Source: Myxococcus landrumus
GTDB taxonomy: Bacteria > Myxococcota > Myxococcia > Myxococcales > Myxococcaceae
Assembly (NCBI RefSeq): GCF_017301635.1
Contig: NZ_CP071091.1
Span: 4,724,001 to 4,788,000 of the forward strand
Reading direction: 5' to 3'
DNA length: 64,000 bases
Shown here piece after piece: positions 32,076 through 42,100 of this stretch (position 1 is the first letter of the stretch; every line of letters starts with the position of its first letter). A program made the position numbers and the translations under genes. Under the pieces are notes generated by a model that ran no database searches, was not told where the DNA came from, and saw nothing but the letters and a program-made list of their open reading frames with translations.

Positions 32076-35000
32076 ATGTCCAGCGACCCTCGACTCGAGG
32101 TCTTCCTCTCCGACGGTGGTGAGGTCTTCAGCGGCGTCCAGCAGGGCCAGTATCTCTGGCAGCCGGACCCGTTCGACGTGGAGACCCTCAACGCCCCCGC
32201 ACGCCGTGCCTTCACGCGCCTGCTGGGCCGCGCCACCACGTCACCGCCCCCTGACACAGGAAAGCTCCTGCTCCTCCTGGGCGAGTCCGGCTGCGGAAAG
32301 ACGCACCTGGTGCGCGCCTTCCGCAACCTCGCCCACGGGCAACAGTGCGGCTTCACCGGCTACATGCCGATGACGGTCGATGCGACGCACTACGACCGGT
32401 ATCTGCTCTCCAACCTCATCGACTCGCTGGACCACCCCTACGACGTGGCCCAGGGCGATGACACCGGGCTGATGCACCTGTCCAACCTGTTGATGGCCCA
32501 GTGCACCAGCCTCTTCGCCCCGCTCATCGAACACGAACAGAAAATCCTGGAGGACGACGAGCTGCACGGCACCGTCCGAGCCGTCGCGGACGAGCTCCTC
32601 GCGGACCCTCGCTTCGGCCACGTCGAGGTGGACCTGCTCCGCGCGCTCATCTACTTCCAGCGCAGGGACCCGCGCATCAACCGCCGCCTCTTCAACTGGC
32701 TGCGCTGCGAAGACATCGCCCCCGAGGACCGGAAGGTCATTGGAGAACTCGTCCCCCGCACCTCGGACGACAGCGCCGCGCGCATGGTGGAGCAGCTCGG
32801 CCGACTCATGGGTGCGCTGGACCACGCGCTGGTGCTGTGCGTGGACCAGGTCGAGGACATCAGCGACTTCGAGCACCGCCCGCAGATGGAGAGCTCGTTC
32901 CGCCGGGCCATCGCCACGCTGGCCTCCATCGCGGGCAAGGTGCCGCGGGTCGTGGTCGTCGTGTGCTGCCTCTCCGACTACTGGGAGAAGATGCGGCCCC
33001 TGCTCACGCGCTCCATGGTCGACCGCATCGAGAACGACCCGGAGCCCGTGACGCTCGAGCGCACCGTCACCGCCGACACCGCGCGAGACATCGCCGCCCG
33101 TCGCCTGCGCTCCCTCTATGAGCAGCGAGGCGTGGCCTTCGACCCCCACGAGCCCACCTATCCCATCCCCGCCAAGGGCTTCGATGCCCTGGGTGGCCAA
33201 CGCGTCCGCGACGTCCTCAACGTGTGCCGCCGCTACCGCGAGCGCGCCATCGACCTGCAACGCCTGCCCGACGCCTTCCCGCTCCCCCACCCCACTCGCG
33301 GCCAGGTGGCGGAGCCGAAGCCTCCTGGCGTGGAAATCGACCTCGAGCAGGCGTGGACCGACTTCCGCGCGGCCTACAAGGAGCGGCTCCCCGAGGACGC
33401 CTCCGACATCTCGGCCCTGGTCGCCTGGGCGGTCGAGATGAGCAGCGAAGAGCTCGGCGGCTCACCGCGCTTCACGGTGAAGCCTCGCAATGGAGACGAC
33501 CTGCTGGACATCGGAGAGCACCCGTCGGGAAACAAGTTCGTCCTCGCGCTCTGCGACCGCAGCTCGAGGGGCGGCGCGCTCGGCCGGCAGATGGCGGACG
33601 CCCTCAAGGCCGCCGCGGGCTGCACTCCCATCCTCATCCGGACCTCCGACTTTCCGCCCTCGACGGGGACCATCGTCGCCGAGCAGTTGGGCAAGCTCAT
33701 CCGGCAAGGCGGACGCAGGGTCGTGCTGGGCGACAGCGAGCTGAGGGACCTGGTCGCCATGCGCGACTTCCGCGCGCAGCATGTCGGCCAGCCTGCCTTC
33801 GCCGCGTGGACCCGCTCGGCCCGCCCCATCACCCGCCTCAAGTCCATGGGAGACATCCTCGGACTGGAGCGGCTCGGGCTCCCGCTCGCGGCGGGGACTG
33901 CGAGCCCCAAGCCTCAACCTCCGAGGCCCGTGGAAGCGCCCGCCCCCCAACCTCGGGCCCAGCCGCAGAATGGCCTCACGCCCGCCGTGCAGACACGGAT
34001 GTTCAACGACTCCGTCACGACGCCCTTCGGCCGGGCCTTGCCTGTCCCGCCACACGAGCCTCGTCCCCCGATGACGCCAACGCCAGTGCCGCTCCGCGTC
34101 GCCCGCGCCGACACTCCCGCGCCGAGCGCGGGCCTCGCGAACAGCGATGCGGACCTCGGGCCACTCCACCTCGAACCCGCGGGGCAGCTCCTGCCCCCGC
34201 AGGAGTCTCGTGTCCCTCCGCCCCCTACGGTCCCCGGGGGGCTCGTCCGCAAACCCCGCCCCACTCCCGCGTCGGGAACCCCCATTCCCTCCGAGGTCCT
34301 CACGGGCGCACTGAAGCTCGGGAACTCCGAAGGACTGCTCTCGCAGCCCATCTCCTTCGAGCTCTCGGACCTGACGCGTCACAGCGCGTTCCTCGGCGGC
34401 ACGGGCAGCGGGAAGACGACGCTCGCGCTCAACATCCTGGAGCAGCTCCTGCTGCGCGGCATCCCCGTCATCCTCGTGGACAGGAAGGGAGACCTCGCCA
34501 CCTACGCCCGCGCGGAGTCGTGGGCCGAGCCCCTGGAAGACGCGGCCCTGCGCGAGCGGCGTCGCCTGCTGCGCGAGCGCGTGGACGTGGCGCTCTACAC
34601 CCCGGGCCGCTCGGACGGCAGACCCCTGGCGATTCCCGTCGTGCCCCACGGGCTCGAATCCCTGCCCGCCGAGGACCGCGAGCAATCCGTCCAGCAGGCG
34701 GCGGATGCCATCGCGGGGATGCTCGACTACCGGACCAGCCCCAACGACAAGGCCGCGAAGGCCGTCCTCGCCCAGGCGCTCCGCCTGTTGATGAACCAAT
34801 CCCTGGGCAAGGAAGTCACGCTGGATCTGCTCCAGCAGTTCATCATCGCGCAGGACCCGGCGCTCCTGGAGGCCACGGACGGCATCCCCACCAGGACGTT
34901 CGCCAAGCTCGCCCAGGACCTCAGCGTGCTGCGCATCAACCTGCGCACGATGCTGTCGGCGGGAGGCGAGCGGCTCGACCTGGATGAGCTGCTCGGGCGC

Positions 35001-35570
35001 GGCGTGCACGGTGTTCCAGGACGCACGCGGCTGAGCATCATCAGCACCAAGTTCCTGGGCGACAACTCGCGCATCCTCTTCTGGGTGTCCCAGCTCCTCC
35101 TCGAGACGCTGCGCTGGGCCAGCCAGCACCCCTCCTCGAAGCTCCAGGCGGTGCTCCTCTTCGATGAGGCGGACATGTATCTGCCCGCGACGAGCAAGCC
35201 CGCGACCAAGGAGCCCATGGAGAGCCTGCTCAGGCGGGCCCGCTCCGCGGGAGTGGGCGTGATGCTCGCGACCCAGAGCCCCGGCGACTTCGACTACAAG
35301 TGCCGGGAGAACGTGCAGGCGTGGTTCGTGGGGAAGATCACCCAGGAGAACGCGCTGAGGCGGGTCCGACCGCTCTTCGTGGATGCTCGCGTCGACGCCG
35401 ATGCCCGGCTCCCAGGACAGAAGACGGGGCAGTTCCACATGCTGAGCGATGGCCGCGTCCAGCAGCTCAAGGCGGACCGCTCCGTCATCAAGACGACGCA
35501 GCTCTCCGAGGACCAGATTCTGGAGCTCGCCCGGCTCGGCCGGAAGCCACCCGGGTCGGACACCCCATGA
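32076..35570 (+). CDS. dual P-loop ATPase with C-terminal HerA/VirD4-like domain (gene C of three-gene operon)
   Basis: 1164 residues. The N-terminal AAA/STAND-type domain has Walker A GESGCGKT (residues 69-76) and Walker B LVLCVDQVED near 252. A middle region at about 420-600 is unassigned. A Pro-rich linker spans about 605-740. The C-terminal HerA/FtsK-like domain has Walker A GGTGSGKTT near 774, the strand VILVDRKGDL, Walker B LLFDEADMY near 1028 and sensor region MLATQSP near 1062. HerA-like ATPases translocate DNA and usually partner with nucleases, which fits the DUF559 gene upstream. The start is set by AGGAG six bases before the ATG; a longer frame overlaps gene B and is rejected. Two different NTPases in one chain are unusual. 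Confidence 0.85.
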   Translation: MSSDPRLEVFLSDGGEVFSGVQQGQYLWQPDPFDVETLNAPARRAFTRLLGRATTSPPPDTGKLLLLLGESGCGKTHLVRAFRNLAHGQQCGFTGYMPMTVDATHYDRYLLSNLIDSLDHPYDVAQGDDTGLMHLSNLLMAQCTSLFAPLIEHEQKILEDDELHGTVRAVADELLADPRFGHVEVDLLRALIYFQRRDPRINRRLFNWLRCEDIAPEDRKVIGELVPRTSDDSAARMVEQLGRLMGALDHALVLCVDQVEDISDFEHRPQMESSFRRAIATLASIAGKVPRVVVVVCCLSDYWEKMRPLLTRSMVDRIENDPEPVTLERTVTADTARDIAARRLRSLYEQRGVAFDPHEPTYPIPAKGFDALGGQRVRDVLNVCRRYRERAIDLQRLPDAFPLPHPTRGQVAEPKPPGVEIDLEQAWTDFRAAYKERLPEDASDISALVAWAVEMSSEELGGSPRFTVKPRNGDDLLDIGEHPSGNKFVLALCDRSSRGGALGRQMADALKAAAGCTPILIRTSDFPPSTGTIVAEQLGKLIRQGGRRVVLGDSELRDLVAMRDFRAQHVGQPAFAAWTRSARPITRLKSMGDILGLERLGLPLAAGTASPKPQPPRPVEAPAPQPRAQPQNGLTPAVQTRMFNDSVTTPFGRALPVPPHEPRPPMTPTPVPLRVARADTPAPSAGLANSDADLGPLHLEPAGQLLPPQESRVPPPPTVPGGLVRKPRPTPASGTPIPSEVLTGALKLGNSEGLLSQPISFELSDLTRHSAFLGGTGSGKTTLALNILEQLLLRGIPVILVDRKGDLATYARAESWAEPLEDAALRERRRLLRERVDVALYTPGRSDGRPLAIPVVPHGLESLPAEDREQSVQQAADAIAGMLDYRTSPNDKAAKAVLAQALRLLMNQSLGKEVTLDLLQQFIIAQDPALLEATDGIPTRTFAKLAQDLSVLRINLRTMLSAGGERLDLDELLGRGVHGVPGRTRLSIISTKFLGDNSRILFWVSQLLLETLRWASQHPSSKLQAVLLFDEADMYLPATSKPATKEPMESLLRRARSAGVGVMLATQSPGDFDYKCRENVQAWFVGKITQENALRRVRPLFVDARVDADARLPGQKTGQFHMLSDGRVQQLKADRSVIKTTQLSEDQILELARLGRKPPGSDTP

Positions 35571-35621
35571 GCTGAACGGGCGGCGCGAGCGCCTCGAGTT
35601 CCTGATAGGAAGCGCGTCGGA

Positions 35622-37073
35622 ATGAGCACCCGGCCGCTTCCTCCTCCGTTGGACCGCGAGCGCTTCGACGCGCTCGTGACCCAGGGCTTCAACCAGGTCC
35701 CCGTGTATCGACGGCTGGAGTCAGGAGCCCTCCGGCCCGTGGACCTGCTGCGAGCCCTGCCTCCCGGCCACCGGTTCCTCCTGGAGAGCACCCGAGTGAG
35801 CGAGGAGGGGCGCTACTCGTTCCTCGGCGCCGAGCCCTTCCTGCGCTTCTCCGCCAAGGGGGAGCAGTGCTTCGTCGATGATGTGCTCCAGCCGGGTGCG
35901 CCGGTGGAGACGCTCCGCGCGCTGCTCAGGAAGTGGCGCGGTGTCAGCCAGCCGGGCCTGCCCCTGTTCCTCGGTGGCGCCGTGGGCTTCTTCGCCTATG
36001 AGGCGCTGCACTACTTCGAGTCACTGACTCGTCATCCGCGCGACGACCTGAAGCTGCCGGATATCTCCCTGGCCTTCGTGGACACCTTCCTCGCGGTGGA
36101 CCACCTCGAAGGCCATCTGCTCGCCATCGCCACCGGCGCGGATTGGGTGGATGTGCAGCGGCGACTGGATGCACTCGAAGCCCCCGTGCGCCGAGCCATC
36201 GCCACGCCTCCTCGCGCGCCACCGGACCCGAGCACGCCTCTCGCCGAGGCGCGCTCCAACTTCACCCAGCCGGACTACCTGGACGCGGTGGAGCGTGTGC
36301 GTGAGTACATCCGCGCGGGAGACACGTATCAGGTCAATCTCTCGCAGCGGCTGGAGGTGGACTTTCCAGGCGAGCCCCTGGCGCTCTACGAGACGCTCTC
36401 CGCCACGAATCCCGTTCACTTCGCCAGCTACCTCGAAGGGGACGGCTTCCACGTCGTGAGCGCGTCCCCGGAGCGGCTCGTTCGCGTGGAACAGGGACGC
36501 GCCATCACCCGCCCCATCGCGGGGACCCGGCGCAGGGGGACGGCCGAGGAGGATGCCCGGTTCGTCCACGAACTGCGCACCAGTGAGAAGGAGCGCGCGG
36601 AGCACGCGATGCTCGTCGACCTGGAGCGCAATGACCTGGGCCGTGTCTGCGCCTACGGCAGCGTCGAGGTGACGAAGCTGATGGAGATCGTCGAGTACGC
36701 CCACGTCCTGCACATCGAGTCAGAGGTGACGGGACAGCTCGCTCCGGGAGTCGAGCCCCTCGACGTCGTAGGAGCGCTGTTCCCCGGCGGGACGATTACG
36801 GGTGTGCCGAAGATTCGCACCATGCAGCTCATCGCCGAGTTGGAGCCCCAGACGCGTGGGCTCTACACGGGCTCCCTTGGCTACCTGTCCTTCACGGGGG
36901 ACATGGACCTGAACATCGTCATCCGCACGTTGCTCGTGAAGGACGGCCGGGCCTACGCACAGGTGGGCGGCGGCATCGTCCACGATTCGCAGGCGCGGCA
37001 GGAGTACAAGGAGACGCTCAACAAGGCGCGCTCGCAACTGCTGGCGCTCTCCGCGAGCAGGGGGGCTCGATGA
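35622..37073 (+). CDS. chorismate-binding enzyme, anthranilate/aminodeoxychorismate synthase component I
   Basis: 483 residues, full length for TrpE/PabB. An N-terminal LLES motif (tryptophan pocket) is present, and C-terminal chorismate-site motifs include [19 protein letters not shown] and GLYTGSLGY. The active-site segment near residue 298 reads PIAGT. Anthranilate synthases have this Ala, whereas canonical PabB has Lys there (PIKGT). Downstream genes (glutaminase and class IV PLP lyase) instead suggest p-aminobenzoate synthesis. The operon overlap (ATGA) with the glutaminase gene shows they form one complex, but which product is made is unresolved. Confidence 0.88.
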   Translation: MSTRPLPPPLDRERFDALVTQGFNQVPVYRRLESGALRPVDLLRALPPGHRFLLESTRVSEEGRYSFLGAEPFLRFSAKGEQCFVDDVLQPGAPVETLRALLRKWRGVSQPGLPLFLGGAVGFFAYEALHYFESLTRHPRDDLKLPDISLAFVDTFLAVDHLEGHLLAIATGADWVDVQRRLDALEAPVRRAIATPPRAPPDPSTPLAEARSNFTQPDYLDAVERVREYIRAGDTYQVNLSQRLEVDFPGEPLALYETLSATNPVHFASYLEGDGFHVVSASPERLVRVEQGRAITRPIAGTRRRGTAEEDARFVHELRTSEKERAEHAMLVDLERNDLGRVCAYGSVEVTKLMEIVEYAHVLHIESEVTGQLAPGVEPLDVVGALFPGGTITGVPKIRTMQLIAELEPQTRGLYTGSLGYLSFTGDMDLNIVIRTLLVKDGRAYAQVGGGIVHDSQARQEYKETLNKARSQLLALSASRGAR

Positions 37074-37633
37074 TTCTCCTCATCGACAACTTCGACTCAT
37101 TCACCTTCAACCTCGTCCAGGCGCTCGGGGCGCAGGGGGCGCGATTGAAGGTGGTGCGGAACGACGCCCTCACCGTGGCGGACATCGAAGCGCTCAAGCC
37201 GGAGCGAATCGTCATCTCCCCGGGCCCTGGGACACCGGATGACGCGGGCATCTCCCTGGAGGTCATCCGGGCCTTCGGCGGACGTGTGCCGTTGCTCGGC
37301 GTGTGTCTGGGACACCAGTGCCTCGGGCAGGTCTTTGGCGCGAAGGTCGTGCGTGCGCCCGTGCCGGTGCATGGCAAGACAGCGGACGTGCGCCACTCGG
37401 GGCAAGGCGTCTTTCGCGAGCTGCCAGACCCGTTCACCGCCGCGCGCTACCACTCGCTCGTGGTGGAGCGAGCGAGCCTTCCGGACTGCCTGGAAGTGAC
37501 GGCCTGGCATGAGGGTCTCATCATGGGCATGCGCCACCGGGAGCTGCGGGCCCTGGAGGGCGTGCAGTTCCATCCGGAGTCCTTCCTCACCACTCACGGC
37601 CCTCGGCTCCTCGCCAACTTCCTCGCGGCTTGA
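37070..37633 (+). CDS. glutamine amidotransferase, component II of anthranilate/PABA synthase
   Basis: 187 residues of class I glutamine amidotransferase (TrpG/PabA). It opens with [10 protein letters not shown]. The catalytic Cys is in [11 protein letters not shown], and the His/Glu pair is in HPESFLT. It releases ammonia from glutamine and channels it to component I, whose stop codon it overlaps. A single glutaminase may serve both anthranilate and PABA synthesis, as in Bacillus. Confidence 0.92.
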   Translation: MILLIDNFDSFTFNLVQALGAQGARLKVVRNDALTVADIEALKPERIVISPGPGTPDDAGISLEVIRAFGGRVPLLGVCLGHQCLGQVFGAKVVRAPVPVHGKTADVRHSGQGVFRELPDPFTAARYHSLVVERASLPDCLEVTAWHEGLIMGMRHRELRALEGVQFHPESFLTTHGPRLLANFLAA

Positions 37634-37643
37634 AGGAGCCCCC

Positions 37644-38468
37644 ATGTTCTCCACGGTGGCGGTGAATGGCGAAGTGAAGCGCTGGGAGGACGTGCGACTG
37701 CACGACTTCGCCCAGGGCTTCTTCTTTGGCGCGGGGTTCTTCACCACGTTCCGCATCGACGGCGGGACACCGCTGTTCCTCTCGCGGCATCTGGCCCGGC
37801 TCTCCGCGAGCGTCGCGGCCTACCCCTCCACGGTCCGCGCTCCGCCGCCCGAGGTGATGCGCGAGGAGGCCGTGCGAGACACGTTGCGCCGGTGTCTGGA
37901 TTCCGATGCCTCGCTCGGCCCTCGCTTCACGGGCGTGGGCAAGCTGGCGGTGAGCGACGGAAAGATCCTGCTCACCCTGCGACCTCCTGCTCCCGATGCC
38001 GAGCGACTCCAGCGAGAGGGGCGCACGGTGGACTCGACGGAGCCAGGGGCGTACCGGCACGGTGAGCCCACGCCCAATCACAAGGGCTTGTCCTACTTCC
38101 GCCAATACACCCACATGGCGAGCATGCCCCTCCTGGCCAATGAGCGGGGCCATGCGTGCGAGCTCCCCACCGCGAACCTGTTCGTTCTCATCGACGGACA
38201 GCTCGTCACGCCGCCGCTCGCTGCGCCGTGCCTGCCCGGCATCATCCGACAGGTGCTCCTGGATTCGGGCAGCCTCAATGGCATGCACGTGGTGGAGCAA
38301 GACCTGCCACTCGCGCGGCTCGCGGAGGCACGAGCCTGTGTCTTCACCAACTCCGCCGTGCTGGTGACGGGCGTCACGCGGCTGCTGGGACGAAACCTGC
38401 CTGACAGCCTGTCTCTGGCGGAGCGCTTGCGAGCCCATGTGCTCGACGTGGCGTCGCGCGAAGAATGA
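37644..38468 (+). CDS. class IV PLP enzyme, probable aminodeoxychorismate lyase
   Basis: 274 residues. AGGAG precedes the ATG at 37644, 10 bp after the glutaminase stop. Fold-type IV features: GFFFGAGFFTTFR near the N-terminus, the candidate PLP lysine in NHKGLSY, and the ELPTANLFVL motif typical of PabC/IlvE. Position after components I and II supports 4-amino-4-deoxychorismate lyase (folate pathway). A branched-chain or D-amino acid aminotransferase remains possible by sequence alone. The next gene overlaps its stop (ATGA). Confidence 0.82.
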   Translation: MFSTVAVNGEVKRWEDVRLHDFAQGFFFGAGFFTTFRIDGGTPLFLSRHLARLSASVAAYPSTVRAPPPEVMREEAVRDTLRRCLDSDASLGPRFTGVGKLAVSDGKILLTLRPPAPDAERLQREGRTVDSTEPGAYRHGEPTPNHKGLSYFRQYTHMASMPLLANERGHACELPTANLFVLIDGQLVTPPLAAPCLPGIIRQVLLDSGSLNGMHVVEQDLPLARLAEARACVFTNSAVLVTGVTRLLGRNLPDSLSLAERLRAHVLDVASREE

Positions 38469-39046
38469 GCCGCTCCCTCGTCATCGTCCATCGCTGGGAT
38501 GGACGCCCCAACACCGACTTCTATCCGTGGCTCTCGGAGCGGCTGCGACAACCTCCAGCGCCCTTCGATACCGTCCTTACGCTGGACATGCCCCAGCCCA
38601 GCGCGCCCACCATCGACGGCTGGGTCTCCACGCTCACGCGAACCCTCGGCACAGTGCCCGAGCCCTCCACGGTGTTCCTCGGTCACAGCGTGGGGTGTCA
38701 GGCCATCCTCCGCTATCTCGCCACACTTCCCGAAGGCCATCGCGTGGAAGGCGCCGTGTTCGTCGCGGGCTGGTTCGACGTCGCCAGGCGCTGGGACACA
38801 CTGCAACCCTGGTTGGACACGCCTATCGACTTCGCACGCGTCCGCGCCGCGCTGGGCCGTCGCGTCGTCCTGCTCTCGGACGGAGACCCGTTCACTCCCG
38901 ACTGGCGGCGCAACAGTCAGCGCTGGGAGGAGCACCTGGGCGCCGAGGTCCGAGTCATCCCCGGTGCTCGCCACTTCAACAACCCGCGCGAGCCCGCGGT
39001 CCTCGAAGCCGTCCTGTCCTGCTTCGGCAGCCGCTCCACTCCGTGA
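38465..39046 (+). CDS. RBBP9/YdeN-family alpha/beta hydrolase
   Basis: 193 residues, the usual size of this small serine-hydrolase family. The nucleophile elbow is GHSVG, the acid is probably Asp in LLSDGDPFTP, and the His is in GARHF. The opening SLVIVHRWDG resembles YdeN. It is cytoplasmic. It is co-translated with the class IV PLP enzyme as the last gene of the chorismate operon. The substrate is unknown, and the operon link does not explain it. Confidence 0.85.
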   Translation: MSRSLVIVHRWDGRPNTDFYPWLSERLRQPPAPFDTVLTLDMPQPSAPTIDGWVSTLTRTLGTVPEPSTVFLGHSVGCQAILRYLATLPEGHRVEGAVFVAGWFDVARRWDTLQPWLDTPIDFARVRAALGRRVVLLSDGDPFTPDWRRNSQRWEEHLGAEVRVIPGARHFNNPREPAVLEAVLSCFGSRSTP

Positions 39047-39137
39047 CGACTCGGGGTGGCGACATCATGCGCGGCAAAGCCATGGGTCATCCCAGACTGA
39101 CTGACTCCGCATCCATGGCCTCTGTTACACGCAGTGA

Positions 39138-42100
39138 ATGCCCCTGAACCCAAGACAGTTCGTGGGAAGCCTTTCATCCGCTTTCCTTCTCCTGCTGTTG
39201 CTGCCTGTCGCCTGTGACAAGGCGCCCACGGCGCCAGCGCCCCAGCCTGTCGCCACCCAACAGGCTCGATTGGATCCACCCACCCTGTTCCGAGACGTGG
39301 CGATGGTGGGTTACTCGACCCCGCCGTGCACGACGGGCGTCAACAACTACGGCCTCGTCGACAACTGCTACAACATCGAGAACCCGCAGCGCCCCAGCAT
39401 CTTCCGTGAGCTGTCCACCGCGTGGCGCCCGCATCGCACCCACTACACGGATGCGATGTCCTTGCGTCCCTCGAACCTGAACGGGGTGATGCAACCCTTT
39501 CCCCCGTTCGAGTGGGACAGCGGGTGGAGCTCGCCCCAGAAGCCCCAGACCGCCGACGCGGCGAACGCCATCCAGGTGTTGCCCTTCCAGCGCGGCACCA
39601 ACGATGGACGGTTGTTCATTCGCGGTGGCTGCAATGGCTGTCCGGAAGGCTCCACCTTGTTCACGTTCCGCCCCGAGACGCTGGGCCATGACTTCCGCTA
39701 CAGCTTCGCCAGCAAGGGCGAGCAGTACGCTCAGCCAGACCGCGCCATCGGGATGCATCCCTTCATCTACTTCAACCCCATCGACACGGGGCTCGTGTCG
39801 AATCACAACGGCGACTTCCCGGACTCGCTGCACAGCACCCTGTGTGAGGACACCACCAACGCCCAGGTCATGGGTGGCCACGGACGAAACCCGGTGGCCT
39901 GCACCGCGCGCTACGAGGCAGGTGCGCCCCCGTACACCGGAGACTGCTACGAGCTGTCCATCGTCTACGGGCTGCTCGCGCGTTCCAACAACCGCTGGGA
40001 GCTGCGCTCCGTGGACCTGACGGTCTTCGTCCGCGACCCGAAGACCCTCCAGGCGGGCAACTCCGCCACCCTCCCCAACCGCGCGGACTGGGGCATCTGG
40101 ATCTACCCCCGCAACCCGGAGGGCGAGGTGAAGTCCTTGCCCACGTGGGAGCTGCCGCCCTTCCGGCCCTTCGACTTCCAGGACACCAACTGGGGGGACA
40201 TCAGCCCCAACTCGCCCTACACCTTCCCGGGCACGCCGAACATCATGGACTGGCGGCGCCTGTTCACCACGAACCCGAAGTACCGCTGCTACGATGCGGT
40301 GACGCTGCCGGGGTCCCCGGACCCCGTGTACTTCCGGAACCGGTCCGCCTCCGCCCCCAAGTGGTGCCAGTTCTTCGACAAGCAGCACCACCGCTCCTCC
40401 TACCTGGTGGAGGACGACGAGGACGCCATCATCGGAGATGGCGGCTCCTGGAGCGGCGCGGGCGGACAGGACCTGGCGCTCTTCGAGCCCACGACGAGCG
40501 GGGACGGGAAGCTGCTCGTCGTGAACATGAACGGCCTCTACTACTCGGCCTCGAACAGCGTCTGCAACGCGGCGGACTGGGGCCACTTCAAGCCCATCAG
40601 CATGATGCCCATGGACCCGGCGGTGAACACCCGCTACCCCTTGGCGAAGTCCCAGGTCATCAACGGCCAGCCCCAACCCTTCCGCGACACGATGGGCAAC
40701 CCCATCCCCTTCGGCGTCATCAGCCAGTGGGCCTACGGCTGGCTGGACCGGGACGCGAAGAACCTGTTCTTCGCCGCGAAGAACATCTCGCACGATGGCT
40801 ACTTCGCGCAGCGGGTGGACCGGGAGGACAAGTACCTGCCCTTCTCGATGAGCGACTTCCTCGGCACCTCCCCGCCCTCGGACGCCCAAAGACCGTTGTT
40901 CAATCCGGACCGGGCCCCTGGGCAGGCCGTCAGCGTGCTGGGTGCGTGGACCCGCGGCAAGGTGGTCATCCTCGACAACGGGATGAGCCTCACCGAGCTG
41001 CCCGGGTACCACGAGGACAACTTCCAGCGCACCTACGCCATGCGCCTGTACGCCGGTGACCTGGTGCAGTTCTCGCCCAAGGGCAGCACGCACATCCTCT
41101 CGTTCGAGAACCAGCTCAACCACTTCGACGGGATGCGGCCCACCCTGCCCTTCGATGTGGTGTGGAACGTCCAGACGTCGAATCAGCGCAACACCCAGGT
41201 CGCCTTCGACGACTACCTCAACACGCGCTCATTCGTCGTGGCGCACATGAACGCGGCCATGCGCATGGATGTGTCTCCCCACCACGACTCCGACTGGCAG
41301 AAGACGTTCATGCAGGACGGCTTCGTGTCCGCCCACGGCGTCTACGCCTCCGTGCGCTACGGCGGGGTCGCCGACTTCCGCTTCCAACGAAACCCCTTGG
41401 CGCAGAACGCCGCCACGGGTCATCCGCAGTACGGCGCGGGAGGTCCACCGTCACCGACCCATCTGCGCCTGCGCGGCGGCGCGCGCATCGAGCCCGTCGC
41501 GCTCGGCGGCGTCAGCGGCAAGGGCATCTGGCTGGATGGCCAGAACGACTTCATGGACATGGGTTACCCCGTCAACAGCGCCCAGCGCGACTGGCTGTTC
41601 GGCATCTGGCTCGACTCGCGGCAGGACACGGTGCTGCCTCCGGGCGCCTCCTTCGCGCGGAGCGCCCCCCGCACCATCTTCTACTTCTCGGACAACTCGT
41701 GGGTCGGGCTCGCCCAGGCGAAGGACTCCAGCGGCAAGGTCTGGCATGAGCTCGACCTGCACAACGGCATCCTGAGGACCACGACCTCCGTCAACCTGGG
41801 GACGCTGGTGCGGTCGGGCCGCTACTTCCACTTCGGCATGAAGGTCTTCACCGAGGGCGGGCAGCGCAAAGTCACCGTCTACATCGACGGGACGAAGCAC
41901 AGCACGCACACCGTCGCGGCCTCCGACCTCGGCTTCGACCCGATGTTCAACGCGATGAACGGCTGGACGTGGCTGGATGTCAGCGACCCGGGCCCCTCCT
42001 TCGGGGCATGGACCTCGCGGCTGCCGTTCCTCGGTTGGGTGGATGAGCTGCGCATCTATGCCCTGATGCCCGGCGACGCACAGGCGCCGTGGCTCGAGGA

